A stretch of 64,000 bases of DNA, taken from assembly GCA_941918925.1 (NCBI GenBank), contig OW799234.1:58221968-58285967 (forward strand). The letters run 5' to 3'. The stretch is from Phyto melanocephala. Lineage: Eukaryota > Arthropoda > Insecta > Diptera > Rhinophoridae. Below the pieces are notes generated by a model. The model was not told the origin of the DNA. It did no database searches and saw only the letters and a list, made by a program, of their open reading frames with translations. Every line of letters starts with the position of its first letter. Position 1 is the first letter of the stretch. Made by a program: the position numbers and the translations under genes. Positions 47,465-59,077 of the stretch are shown piece after piece.

Positions 47465-47725
47465 TTAACAGATTTTCAGGGGATAAAACTTTTTAACATC
47501 GTCCACTGGGCCATTCGCGCCTATTTTGTACAAAACCGTAAAATTTAAAAGAATAAGATGAATATCTTTTTTATATTTGTTGGCCGCTTGCACAGTTTGA
47601 ATTCCAAATAATTCCAAGAGCCATAATTTCTGACAATAGTTTAGTTCCAACATCTTTTTCAAATCTTCCAATGTTACTTCCTGTTGCCATAATTTAATGG
47701 CAAAACACTTACTGTATATCCTCAG
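47465..47725 (-). CDS. Unassigned minus-strand frame with protein-like composition
   Basis: Open from a stop near 47728 to the stop at 47465, about 86 codons, without an early ATG. The composition is unusually protein-like for this window (Lys/Leu/Glu-rich helix segments, motif ELFGIQTVQAANKYKK, then NGPVDDVKKFYPLK). A pyrimidine-rich TTTGCCTCCTGGCTTTCTAG acceptor-like signal lies just upstream on the minus strand. The first AG, however, would leave an in-frame stop before the open part. It could be a terminal exon, a retrotransposed fragment or chance. I recognise no family. Confidence 0.28.
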   Translation of the reverse strand: MRIYSKCFAIKLWQQEVTLEDLKKMLELNYCQKLWLLELFGIQTVQAANKYKKDIHLILLNFTVLYKIGANGPVDDVKKFYPLKIC

Positions 47726-48524
47726 CTATTATCTAGAAAGCCAGGAGGCAAACTTTAGGGATAAAAAAAATACTTTATAGCTGGGTAGAAGCTTACCAGG
47801 ACTTTATTTGTCAAACTTTTCAAAAAAATAAAAAAAACAAGCTAGAAAATAAATCGATTTTTTTTGTGAATATTGATAACTGCAGTTTTTCCTTTAATTT
47901 TCCAGGTAATACTACCTACCGAAAAGTTTCCTCAAATTTTGTAAGCAGTTTAGACTTAATTTCTTTAATATTTACCACAATTAAATATGTCTTCTGCACT
48001 GCTTATTATTTTAGCAGCAGCAAAAGTGGAGAGATATTTATTTCAATATTTTTTTATATTTTTCCCTTGCTATTAATTTTTTTTAGGTCGATGAAATATT
48101 TCGCTTTTAATCTCACTCGCATGGACTGAAAATTAATCATCTTGCTAGACCGCATTAGCCTTTAAGTAAAGAGATTATGTGGATGCTGGTTATATAATTT
48201 ACTAAGAAAAATGTGTTATAAGTTAAATTTTGCGAAAGCAATAGCGTACGAGTTGACATAATCGTATTAGCTGTTATTATGTGAAAGACATTTTCATGTT
48301 TGTCAGTGATGGTTGCCTTTAAGAAATTTTTATGTTTTAATATCACACGCATTGGTTGCAAACAATTTAGTCTTATATCAGCAAATTGGACACTTTCAAG
48401 CATAGAGGTTGTGCTATCTGTTAAAATATATATTAAGATGGGAAAAATTTGTTAACTAATAACTGTCATGTAATTTAAATTTTTATTTATTTTTAACTTT
48501 AAATATGAATAGATTCACGCATGA
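47726..48524. other. Intergenic AT-rich, nothing recognised
   Basis: The frames 47866-48129 (+) and 48155-48403 (-) have no supporting context. Confidence 0.35.
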
Positions 48525-49150
48525 ATAGCAAGACGTAGATTCGGTAAGTGTGACCAAAAGAAGACTGCCGTTGATCTCGACTTTCATACGCGAATTCTAA
48601 TTAGCGATAAAGCTCACATTTGTTTTAATGGATACCTCAATTATTAAAACTGCCATATTTGAAGTACTGTTAATTCACAATTGTATGTTAAAACACCTTT
48701 GCATTCACAAAAACTGACTGTTTTGTGTGGTTTATGGACTAGTGGAATCTTCGATCAGTACTTCTTTGAAAACAATGCTGCTCAGAACGTTACAATCAAT
48801 GGCGACCGCTATAGAGTTATAATTACTGACTTTTTCGTTTATTAATTCAACAGCCACTATGTGTTAAATCTGTGGCTTGCACAAAGACGGTGCAACATGT
48901 TACACGGCTTGTGCAACTATTGATTTATTGAAGGAACATTTGGCAGCCGCATTCTTCCATATTTGGGATACGTAAATTTGACTCAAAGATTTTACAACGT
49001 TTTACTTTTTGCTGTGGGTATATATGAAGTCGCTAAGTCTACAAATGTTGGCCATAAATGTTGCAAGAAATCGAAATTTGGTTCTCCAAATTAGATTAAT
49101 TCCAAGCAAGCCGTAGCGGTAATATGCCGAAAGTCATACTTAAATTTTAA
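48525..49150 (+). pseudogene. Mariner-like relic
   Basis: Degraded catalytic-core pieces occur in order: LISDKAHICFNGYLN at about 48604 (first Asp region), KLTVLCGLWTSGIFDQYFFEN at about 48713-48775, then VTINGDRYRVI, and at 48885-48925 a degraded DGATCYTA segment (second Asp region). These match the same arthropod mariner-type family as the relic at 43936. Stops and frameshifts make it inactive. The ends are not defined. Confidence 0.68.
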
Positions 49151-49970
49151 TGCCAATTTCATGTTAATTTAAAAAATCTTTCTATAAAAAATCCATTTTT
49201 TTTGGAGGTTGTAAAAGAGTATACATTTAATCTGTACGATCGCATGTGTTTCCAAGCATTTTAATTTAATCAACGAATAAAACAGCAAGATTTTTGCTCT
49301 TGTCTATTTATATATAACTATTGTTTGCAAAATATTGTTTCCCATATTATGCATACAACGACAAAGATTTTGTATAGTACTGTTTCTTGCTGTAAAGACA
49401 TCACTAAAGCTGAGTTTATTGGGATGTATTGGCGCTCAATTTTTATAAAAATTATCGTTGCTATAGTCCGGCGTGATCTAAATAATATTTGCTTAAAACT
49501 GTCGTTAATAATTTGCTTCAGTTTTTCTTGCTTTTTATTGCCATGAAAATTTATACCCGAAATCAAGGTATATACAGATTTTCTTTAAATTATCAATTAA
49601 ATGTGACATGCAAGTTTTTTAAAATTTGTTTAGCTATAATTTCTGTTGTTTTCATGGGCAACAACTTATGTCTTAAAATAAAATTTTTAAAACAACGGGT
49701 TAGGCATTGAAATTTTTAAAGTTTTTTTTTACCACTCATGTATATAAAGATCTTAAAATTATTTTATTAAAACTTTCAGACAAATATCATTTTAAAATCA
49801 TATCATAGCGAAGACGTAAATAAACAAAGTGCACAGAAAAAAAATATTGCTAAAATTTGTTTAATTAATTGAATTTTTAATTTGTTTTTGAATTCTTATT
49901 ATAGTTTTAATTAATTTAATTAAATTTTTTAATTGATATTAAATATTTTCAAAAAACAAAGAGATTTCTG
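49151..49970. other. Intergenic AT-rich, nothing recognised
   Basis: Overlapping short frames on both strands at 49318-49710 lack domains. A TATATAAAG occurs at 49741, but no initiator stands at the right distance. Confidence 0.35.
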
Positions 49971-50520
49971 TCAGTTGAAAAAAAATTAAAAAAAATAAAA
50001 TATATTATTTTAAATGACATTTACTTGAAAATTTAATTTTAAGAATAAATTTAATATAATTGTTACTCAAGGAGCCAAGTAATGAAAAATTGTCGCCAAT
50101 CTGCAAGAGAAAGTTCTGGTAAGTGCACATACGTAAATATATAACAATATGTTCTGCTTTAAATATAATAAATGTTTTCGGTTTCATTGTAGGTATGCCA
50201 AAATTCATTACTTATTTATTGTGTGCCTTTATATTCCTCAGAATTCTCATTTTAATAGGTAAGTTAGTTGAATTTCTTCACTCTGCCTGATCAAGCCTTT
50301 TTACCGATTAATGTTCCTTTATATCTAGGTCGTTGATGCTAAAAATTATTTTTCGAAATCCGGCTTTTGATATGGTGTAGTATGTGTATGTGTGGAACAC
50401 TATTTCTTATCATTAATTTTATTATACATATAAGTAACGAAATATAATTAAAAATATAGATTCCTTTGTAATATAAATGTAGTATATTAAGAATAAACAT
50501 ATATAAAAAAAGAATATTTT
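49971..50520 (+). CDS. Candidate three-exon small gene encoding a 36-residue membrane peptide
   Basis: Coding segments are 50082-50118, 50193-50258 and 50329-50336. Intron 1 (50119-50192, 74 bp) and intron 2 (50259-50328, 70 bp) both have GTAAGT donors and T-rich TAG acceptors (TTTCATTGTAG; CTTTATATCTAG). Both are phase 1, and the frame is preserved across both joins to a TGA at 50334. The peptide has a basic 13-residue start, then Met-Pro-Lys and one hydrophobic helix (about residues 17-34). A second ATG at 50195 could also start it. A TCAGTT initiator motif lies at 49971 and AATAAA at 50492-50497. Known fly micropeptides of this size include SERCA regulators, but I see no specific similarity. 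Chance splice-like motifs in AT-rich DNA remain possible. Confidence 0.42.
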
Positions 50521-51504
50521 TTTTTGTATTTTTTTATACAGGTTTAATAAATTATATTATTGATATAATAAATGCTTTAATATTATAAAACCCGAATCTG
50601 AAATAAAGACATGATTAAATTAATTAAAATCATTTTTGAAAATTATTAAAAATTTTAATTATTTTTTTAATACTGTTTTAATTGATATTTTTCTCCATAT
50701 TTTTTCAATTAAAACTATTAATTTTCATTTAATCAATAGTATCATTTTGATAATTGGAGCAAAATTAAACAATTTTTTATTTAATAATATTAATTTCGTA
50801 ATTAAAATCCATATTTATTTTTTTCTGTGTGGTACGAAAACTAAAAGTGTGTGCGGATAAAGCAGCGTATGTCAACATAGGTTGTACACAAGTAATTATT
50901 CTTCTTCTAGTAAACTGTAAAATAATCAGAAAATAACTTTCAAAAGTGTTCAGAAATAACAACGTATGTGGTTGTGTATTTTTCTAAAAATGAAATAGTT
51001 TGCCATTAAGCACACGTAAGCCAACATACTGCGTTAATGCTGAAGCCTTTTTAAGTATAAATAGAAGTTACATTGTTATGCCATTAAAAAAAATCGGAAT
51101 GGGTCCATCTTGTTTCTGAAATTTTTAAACCTAAGTAAAATTTTTAAAACCAAGCAGTATGGCATTATTAACTCAAAATTGTCAAAAATTAACAATCGCG
51201 GTTGCCCATGAAACCACGGACTTATGTAAGTTTGTAGGAGATAATTTTATTGTATATTTTAGTCTCTAGCTAGGTGTCAGATATATATAATTATATGTGC
51301 TGCGGTTTGTGAATACGCTAGGCATTTATTTCGAACTTTCGTTTTTTTAGGGACACTCTTTCAAATTTGTATATGTGCCAATATAAATGAATACTAGCTA
51401 CAAATGCAGAAAAAGTTCTATTTTATTAAAGTGTATATATTGTCATTGATATTTACAATTTTAAAGAAAGATTTTTATAATTCTGTATTGCTTTTACTAT
51501 ATAT
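50521..51504. other. AT-rich spacer
   Basis: No gene or repeat is recognised. Confidence 0.35.
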
Positions 51505-52106
51505 CATTGCTGTTAAGTAATGATAACTAATTGTAATAATTAGTAATTAGATTATTATTATTATTTTCAGAGTCAAACGACTACTATGTAATTGATTACA
51601 ATTACAGATAATCCAAAAATAATCAAGATAATTTGTAATCAAAAATAATAAAAAGTAATCAAAAAATAATTCGACTACTTTAAGGAATTATTTTTGATTG
51701 CTTTTTTTTTATTTGGCGTATTAATGGCAATACTGTCACAAATACATTTTTCTACATGAAATATAGAATATATCTATATTTTGTAAACAAAAACTATCTA
51801 ATTTTGTTTCATTTCTTCAGAATTTTTTTAAGTTGTAAATGCAAAGTTTTCAAAATAACATGGTGCAAATTCAAAATTTTTAAAAAATATTCAAAAATAA
51901 TCCTTGAAAGTAGTCAACTATTTTATTTTGATTACTTTTGATTATTTTGTCGTAATCCTAAATAATCTTAATTACTTTTGGATTATTTGTAATCGTAATT
52001 AATTAATAATCAAGAATTGTTCAAAAGAGAATAATGTAATCAATACCATTCCTTTTAATATGTAATCTAATTGATTACTTATCGTAATCTAAATTTAACA
52101 GCTCTG
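51505..52106. mobile_element. hAT-type MITE with long TAATC-rich inverted repeats
   Basis: The right end is the complement of CAGAGCTGTTAA and the left end is CATTGCTGTTAA, a hAT-style terminus. The flanking 8 bases are CTATATAT (51497-51504) and CTATATCT (52107-52114), a 7/8 match and the target-duplication length known for hAT elements. The two arms (about 180 bases each) are imperfect inverted repeats packed with TAATC/GATTA, including a pair reading TCAAAAAATAATTC / GAATTATTTTTGATTG. There is no coding capacity, so it is non-autonomous. Confidence 0.7.
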
Positions 52107-52840
52107 CTATATCTAAGAAAAAATTTTTGCAAGTGCGTTGTGACTTTATAACTCACGAACGGTCTAACCGAAGTCGATGTAAATTTTAACTGTTTGTTCC
52201 TATGGTCGTGAAGATGGTTTATGGTTTGCACGAAATCGGTCGACGTGTTCGTTAGTTATGACTTTTCATGTCAACATGTGATTTTTTGTGCATATGAAAA
52301 ACACAACAACTACAAATATGTATTCGACAAGACCTAAAAATAGCGAGCGAAATAGTGAGTAAATCATTAGTAGATTGATGTTATAATAGGACTATTTTAT
52401 TTACAAATTTTAAACTTACTTATATACTAATACTAAAATATGCTTATCTGATTAACCATCATCTCCTCTCCAGAACAAAATCGGGTATTGCAATGCGTCA
52501 TAACAACGATGGAGTTCAGAAATACGAAATAGTTGCACCACGAAGTGTACAGGGTATTCGCTAGAATAGTATATATAGCAGAGCACATATTTAGCAAACA
52601 TATACATAAATATCTATACTTATGTCTAAGTACATATTTTTCGTTAATTGCTTAGAATGGATGGGCCAAGCTAAAAACCGGAATCTAAAGAGGAAATCCT
52701 TAAGTCTTTGAGCATTATGAGTCGCATAAAGTTTGAATATATAAATACTTCGTTGCATGTGTTTTTTTTTTCTTGAAAATCGCTGTAAGTATAATCACAA
52801 TAACCACACAAACTTTAAAATATCGTAAATTATATTCTAC
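52107..52840. other. AT-rich spacer, possible old repeat
   Basis: 52135-52290 (CTCACGAACGGTCTAACCG and TCGGTCGACGTGTTCGTTAG) is less AT-rich than its surroundings, but I cannot assign it. The rest is anonymous. Confidence 0.3.
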
Positions 52841-52849
52841 AAAATGTCA

Positions 52850-53060
52850 GTCCTCCTCAAAACTTATCTTTGGATGAAACTTTTCTTTTGTGGAGAGGAT
52901 GACTTTGATTTCACTAGCATATTCCAAACAAGAGACATACATAAATACTGAATAAAGTTTAAGAAACTGTGTAATCCAGATGGATTTTTATCATTCAAGC
53001 CAAAAATGGTTGTTAACCATATCAAAAACATATCATCGATTACATATCAATCTATCTGAT
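52850..53060 (+). pseudogene. Second piggyBac-like transposase relic
   Basis: At 52853-52905 the frame reads PPQNLSLDETFLLWRG, the segment around the first catalytic Asp of piggyBac transposases. After several stops and a frameshift, IKFKKLCNPDGF (about 52955-52990) matches the following GIK.y.lC...G segment. Upstream and downstream parts are not readable. It is a different copy from the relic at 2830-4148, which lacks this segment in readable form. Confidence 0.55.
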
Positions 53061-55477
53061 TAAATGGTGTTATACAATGCCCACCCCAGGAGATCAATTC
53101 GTTGGCATATGAGGGTGTGTTTTCACCTGATCCACATATCACTTTAGAATGCCTGCTGGACTTATAAGAAAATAAATGTTCATAATCGTATAACGCTTTT
53201 GTCGCTTAGAGAGAGAATTATCAAAGCATATTTGGCTAAAACTGCAAGACAAAGATCATCTTTTAAAGTAAAAGCCAGTACAACTACAGCTGGGTTTTAA
53301 ACCAGATTGCAGCACTTCAAGAAAACAATGCCGACAGTGTAGTTAAAGCAAAAAGAGGACCGCAACAAGGTATATATGCGGAGTCTACTGAGACATAAAA
53401 GGTGATGTAATTGGATGGCTCAAAATTTGGCACAACCAATGAAATGAAATGTGTATATCGTTATCTTAATATAGAATGATCCTAACTCTCTTTTTTCTCA
53501 AATCGATTTTTTTGTAAATTTCGAAAGATGCGACGATCCGTGATCCGACAAAAATTAACAAAAATATAAGAAATCGAAAAAATCCCTAAATTATTTTATG
53601 GATGAAAATCCCGTAGCTTCAATTTTTGCAACGTGCATCACTAAGCATTTAGAAAAATTTCTTGCTAAATCACCAGACCAGATGTTTTTATCAAAATAAT
53701 TTCTTGAGCAATGTAGGAAGAAGCAGTGGCGATCCAACTGTGAATATGTTGCGCATATCATTCGTCTGGGTTTTTGTTCTACAAAACGAATATAAATGGT
53801 GAGTATGAACTTCTTTTGTTTAATAGATTCAAGAAAAATATTAAAAACGTTGTTCCTAGATGCTTATATAAAGCAATAATTTCTAAAAAAGTTAATTCCT
53901 ACCGATTGCCATAATTGTTATGATAGTTTACCTCATAGGTACCTTGTAACTTATGTTTATGCTACTATACATGTAGCTCTAAACACATAGACGCCAGCAG
54001 ACTTCACAACTTCACGGCTTCAAATGCTGCCAACTTCAAATGCTGCTCTGAAGTCAGCTTCATAATTATTTTGAAGACAGCAACAACATAATAATCAGCT
54101 GATGTGCATTTTAGCAATACAAATTTCAGGGATGCCGCTTTTATATTTTATAATGAATAAAATTAAAGTTATTGATAAAAAAAATGTAATTATATCACAA
54201 AAAACTATAAAAACACATACATTTGTTTCTTTATTGTATTTTTGTAATGTTCTTTTATGTTTAATATCAAAAATAATAAATACTTAGAGAATTTAATTTT
54301 AAATTCGCGACTAGAAAATTTCAATTTTTGTTAAGTTCTTTCTCTCTTCTGAAAAGTTAGGAAAACGTTACTTAGGGTGTTTGTTTATTAAAGTATCGAT
54401 ATGTAGGTATAACAAATTTTTAATAAATAATAACATTTTTGAAATTGATGTTTCAATGATAGAAATCAAACCACTTAGCGACTCACATATGTGACACAAA
54501 GTCTTTACAAAGCTCATGTCACTCATATCAGGCTTATATGTGTGTGTCACAGATACGAGAGACTCAGTTTCTCTTAAGAAAATGGTTAAGAAAACTCATG
54601 TCACTTATATGTTCATACTTTTGTTTTTGAGTTTTAATTGAAAGCACCAAAAATTATTGAGTGGCGAACGTGTTAAATGTATTTTGTGAAAACGACAGTA
54701 AAACTTTTAAAGTACTAAAACATTCGACGTCCTTTTAAATTATTTGTATAAAAGTTGAGTATTTTTTGATGTTGAGATACGAGAAAATTCCTAATTATAG
54801 AATTTCGTTAATATGAAAAAGGCTTTGAATTTGAAATTTTTCACAATTTCGAAAGAGCCTTAAACTAGTTAGAACAAAAGAATTTATGGCGATATTACAA
54901 TGGACAATAGTCTTACAACGAATAAACATTTTATACGTAACAGCTGTCGCCACTAGTGATGATGAAAGTTACTAAAATTATCTTAATAAATCTCCCCATT
55001 TTAATTAAAATATATACAGTAACGCAAACAAAAAAAAAACTAATTTAAAATTACCGTTTTGCGTATAAACCAGCGGAAATATTTTTTTTTTCTTAAAAAA
55101 TGAACAACAATTTTTAAGTAAATTTTAAAGTATTTTTTTTTCTAAGTATGTATGTAAATATATCAATTACTGTTTAATTATTTTTTTATTCTTCAACTCA
55201 ATTTCTTTTAATAAATAATTAAGATAAAAAAAAATATAATAAGCTTAATCTGTTTCTTCTTTTCGTCTCATTATTATTTCATTATGTTTATAATGGCACT
55301 GAATGTAGAATATAAAACAGATGCCAATAGTAAAATCAACAGTAATAATTGCCGTCAATAAATTAAATATTAATAACTCCGCCTCGTGTTTTGGCAAGAC
55401 TTATTATTTATTTTTTTTTATTTCCAAATTTATTTATCGTTTGAAAAGAAACGAAAATTTATTTATGATACACTTAC
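53061..55477. other. AT-rich, probably intronic, nothing recognised
   Basis: Transposon-poor. 53600-53780 may be further decayed transposase, but no motif is clear. At 53990-54060 the phrase CTTCAAATGCTGC is repeated twice. If the exon at 55478-55547 is real, this stretch is the start of its first intron. Confidence 0.35.
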
Positions 55478-55547
55478 CTCCAGCTGGTGCTACGCAGTAG
55501 AATAAATGGGCAATCACAAGAGCCCTAAAAGGGACAGTTATTTGCAT
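55478..55547 (-). CDS. Candidate first coding exon encoding a signal peptide
   Basis: On the minus strand, ATG at 55547-55545 opens 23 codons plus one base, ending at a strong donor (GGAG then GTAAGTG; GT at 55477-55476). The residues are a short polar start with an arginine, then a hydrophobic stretch ALVIAHLFYCVA closed by PAG. This is a classic secretory signal with a plausible cleavage after the alanine or proline-alanine. The intron is phase 1, the phase that commonly follows signal peptides in immunoglobulin-superfamily and other cell-surface proteins. The start context is CGAAATG. No further exon is identified to the left in this window, so the first intron would exceed 55 kb unless an exon was missed. 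Confidence 0.5.
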
Positions 55548-58159
55548 TTCGACGTTGAATTTGTAACAGCTCACACAACAACAATAATAAAAATAACAAC
55601 AATAAAGCCACGTATAAAACGATTTGATTTCAGTTATTTATATAAATTTTTAATAATTTTTTATTTCACTGTATGAATCTTGATGAAACACTTTTGCACA
55701 TAATTATGTTGTAAATGGCTGTTATTTTTTCTTTTTATTATTTTGGGTGGTTGTATTTGTTATTGATGGAGTTCAATTCTGATTTAATTTTTGTTTTGTT
55801 GTTTTAGCCATTTCCCAAGTAGGTGTGATTTTTTTGTTTGTTTTGCTTTGAACACGTTTCGGTTTCTGGAAGCAGACACACAAAGAAATCTTTTTGTTCT
55901 TTTCGTAAGGAAAAGTGATGTTTTCTTCGTTTTCTTTGTTTTATGGCAGAATTTTAATGATTTCTTTTTAGCGAGTGAGTTCAAAGAATGCTAATTTTTA
56001 TGTAAGTAGTAGTTGCAGTAGTAGGAAAGTGTTTTATTATTTTTTTTTTTTTAATTTTATAAATTTTTAAAAACTAAGTGCTGTTAAATAAAACGGGGGT
56101 GGGTTTTCTTTATTTTTTTTTGTGTTTCTATTTTCTTTCGTTCTCTATTTCTTTTGTTTAAGGTGTTGAATCTCTAAAGACTTTTTTATATTTTTTTCAG
56201 TTCTTGCTGTTATAGAGAAGAAAGTTGTAAATATTATGTTGTTATAAGTTGAGCAGCTAAATGGTTGTTTGCATTTTTAACGTGCATTGTTATACAAGTG
56301 GCTATAAGTATAAATGTTTGTTCATTATTTTTTTTTCCTTCTAATAGTTTTTAGTAGTTTTTTATAATAATAAGCTCACGTCTCTTTAGGATTTTTTAAA
56401 GACACAAACACAGTACACTCTAATAGCGAGTCAATTTATTTTATCACTTGTAACCGGCAACAACAAACAGTATGTTCATCAGCGACATTGTCGTTAACAT
56501 CTTTTCTATACCGACGACGACCGCAAAAACGACGAGTAAGACAACTGTCGAAGACGACCATTAACGGCAACCACAAAGCCAGCGGGTGCAATCAATGAGT
56601 GGATGTGTAATAGACAGAGTTGCATTTTTAAATGTTTAACGGCGCCATAAATTCGTTTTATTTCTTAAAGAAAACACACACTGTGTTAGTCACTCAGCCA
56701 GTTTAAAACACACACGTATATACACACACACTTTACACATACTCCAACAACTACTTATGACTCTCTATCATAAACATAAAACATTTTGTTTTCTTTAAAC
56801 TTTTTTTACTTGCATTTCATTTAATGTTTCTTCTTGTATGCGCTGCTTCAATATGGTTGTGTTTGTAGTTGCAGCAGCTTTTGTTACATGTATCTGTACA
56901 TAATTTAAAGTTGAGCTATAAGGTTCTAAAAGCGAACTTTCCTTGTTATGATTTTGTTTTTATATATGTGTGTTAGTTGTAGTTATAGACGTAGTAGTAA
57001 CAAGTAGTTGGCAGAAAGTTGTATGGCGGGTTATAAAATAACAATCAAGACGAAGAGCTGCTTTTTATATAAACGTTGTATTTTTTTCTTTTGTTTTAAA
57101 AGTAAATAGTTGTAGAAAATTTTAAATTTTCTGTCATTACTACGTGCCGCATCATTCTTAGCATCATCACCGTCAACGTTTTAAAATAAATCTGTAAATA
57201 AAAAAACCAGAGAAGACAAAAGTTTATTAGTGAAGTTTTTACATCTTTTTCATATGTTTACTATATACCTATATGAAAAAATGTATAGTGTCTTAGAAAT
57301 TATTTGAAAGGTTTAAAATGCTTTTTTGTGTTTTTAAATGCAGCTGGCCATTATTAATATTTTTTATCAATTAATTAATGACTGCGAACATTGCTCAAAC
57401 CCAGTTGGGTCTATGCGGTAAAGTTATTATAAATTTTAAGAATATAATACAATTAAGATAATTATGCAAAGCCATTTATTTAGTTGAGTGTATTCAAAAT
57501 TAGCTAAAGCATGTGTAGTAGATTAAAATAATTACTCTTGGCTTGTATTGGTAACAGGACCCACGTACTACGTTATTCGTTAAAAATTTTTATCTGGCTA
57601 AAATCTGCGACCAAACGAGCCAAATAATTCTAGCTTAATTGGTCTAGAATTTTAACCCTTTAAAATTAAAAATTATTTCCTTAACAGCTCATCGATATTT
57701 TTAGAGAAACTTTGACTGCTCCTTATTGGATGATGTTCAAGAGTTTTTTTGTTGTTATTTTTTTCATTATTTCCGCTTAAATATGGCCTTAAAATTTCAT
57801 CAGTCAAATTGTGTTAGTTTTGGCTTATGTGGGGAAAAGGATTTAAATAAATTATATGAGTATTTTGAAACATAATAAAAAAAAATATTTCGAGAAGTTT
57901 AAATTCAAATAACGTTCATCTTAGAAAAGATAAATATTAATATGTACAAAAGTTTGAAATGCATTTGTTTTTGTATTAAAAGTTACTCAATTGGGATATT
58001 TGCATACACAAACGCATACAAACGCCATGATGATCATGTCACAATGCTGCGCGTATTACAAAAATATCAGGTTTTCGTAGATTACAATTATTGTTAATTT
58101 ATTTCCTTTTGATAACCAAGCTTTAGCTAGAATTTTATTATTTACGGAAAAAAATAAAT
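55548..58159. other. Probable 5' flank or UTR region of the minus-strand gene
   Basis: Immediately upstream of the exon, on the minus strand, is a T-rich TTATTGTTGTTGTGTGAG that could be a splice acceptor near 55573. At 56450-56600 lies a GC-richer, CG-rich block (CGACGACGACCGC, AACGACGAG) that stands out from its surroundings and may be a 5' UTR or promoter. Much of the rest is T-rich with simple repeats. Two antisense frames at 55784-55994 are simple-sequence artefacts. Confidence 0.35.
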
Positions 58160-58354
58160 AACTAAGAGCCTTTTAAACGGATGTACCAAATCTGGAACTA
58201 CCCTTCACCATCATATGTACTCTACTAGTCAATACCTTTTATATGATACTCACATTAATGTGGCTAAGAAAATAATTTTTACCATTTTTTCCAGCCTCCA
58301 TTTTAAATTTATACCTTTTCAGAGTTAACTGTATGTAACTGGTAAAGCCCTTAT

Positions 58355-59077
58355 ATAATAATAGTAGTAGTAAAGTTCTCTTTATTTACAATTAAACATA
58401 ATAAGTTATATGTAGATACAAATATATAAGTATAAAAACAAATATTTTATTGCAAACAAGAAAGTGAATTAGATATGTATATAATTTGACAATGTTATAT
58501 AAAACGTCTGTCAATTAAGCATATTAAGTTTAGCTATCAAAGATTTTTCAAAGCTTTTAATTGAATTCTTGTAGTAAATATTTTCTATATTTAAGTGAAA
58601 TTTGTTCCACCACATGAAGATTACAAAGCTTGCATACCTTATCCGCTTCTGTTGACTTAAAAATCCAAGTAATATTTTTTATTTTGGTTTGCTCTTTAAA
58701 GTAAAAGATACCTCTTGTATGATCTAAGTTCTTGTATATTCTAGAGGTTGTTTCCTGGTTATACATAAATTCAGATTGTTGTTTCTCCCATATTGCTTTT
58801 AAAAGTAGATTGCATTGATTTCTCCAAAGATGTTTATTTGGTTGTATATTTGACCATGGTATACTACAGTTTTCCGCAATTGTTTGCAGTTCTCTAACCC
58901 AGAAAAGTTCCTTTCGAAACAATATTTGTGTAATTTGAGCTGGAAGTTGGTTGGCATGATATTCAAACATAACTCTTTGTATGTATTGTAAGTGTAATGT
59001 TTACTAACAATATCAGTTTCTAACATAAGCGCATAATTTGGTGTATGTTCTGGTAGGTTTAAAACTTTTTTTTAAAA
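58355..59077 (-). pseudogene. 5'-truncated non-LTR retrotransposon with target duplication
   Basis: Flanked by AAAGCCCTTAT at 58344-58354 and 59078-59088, an 11-base target duplication. On the minus strand it carries the last part of ORF2 (58970-58557, 137 codons). Residues 20-60 (KELFWVRELQTIA...WSNIQ..KHLWR) and 78-116 (IYKNLDHTRG...IFKS...CKLC) resemble the region after the reverse transcriptase of I/R1/Jockey-like LINEs, with C113 and C116 of the terminal zinc motif. The expected His and last Cys are not visible. A 3' UTR of about 190 bases follows. The tail, read on the minus strand, is a TAC/TAT simple repeat and not poly-A. A frameshift separates the upstream frame 59026-58799. Confidence 0.68.

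Noticed and set aside
49318..49710. Cluster of overlapping 73-82 codon frames upstream of the small gene
   Set aside because: They lie on both strands, composition follows the AT bias, and no initiation or splice signals stand out.
55784..55994. Overlapping sense and antisense frames rich in Phe/Lys
   Set aside because: They are produced by TTTGTTTT/AAACAAAA simple sequence.
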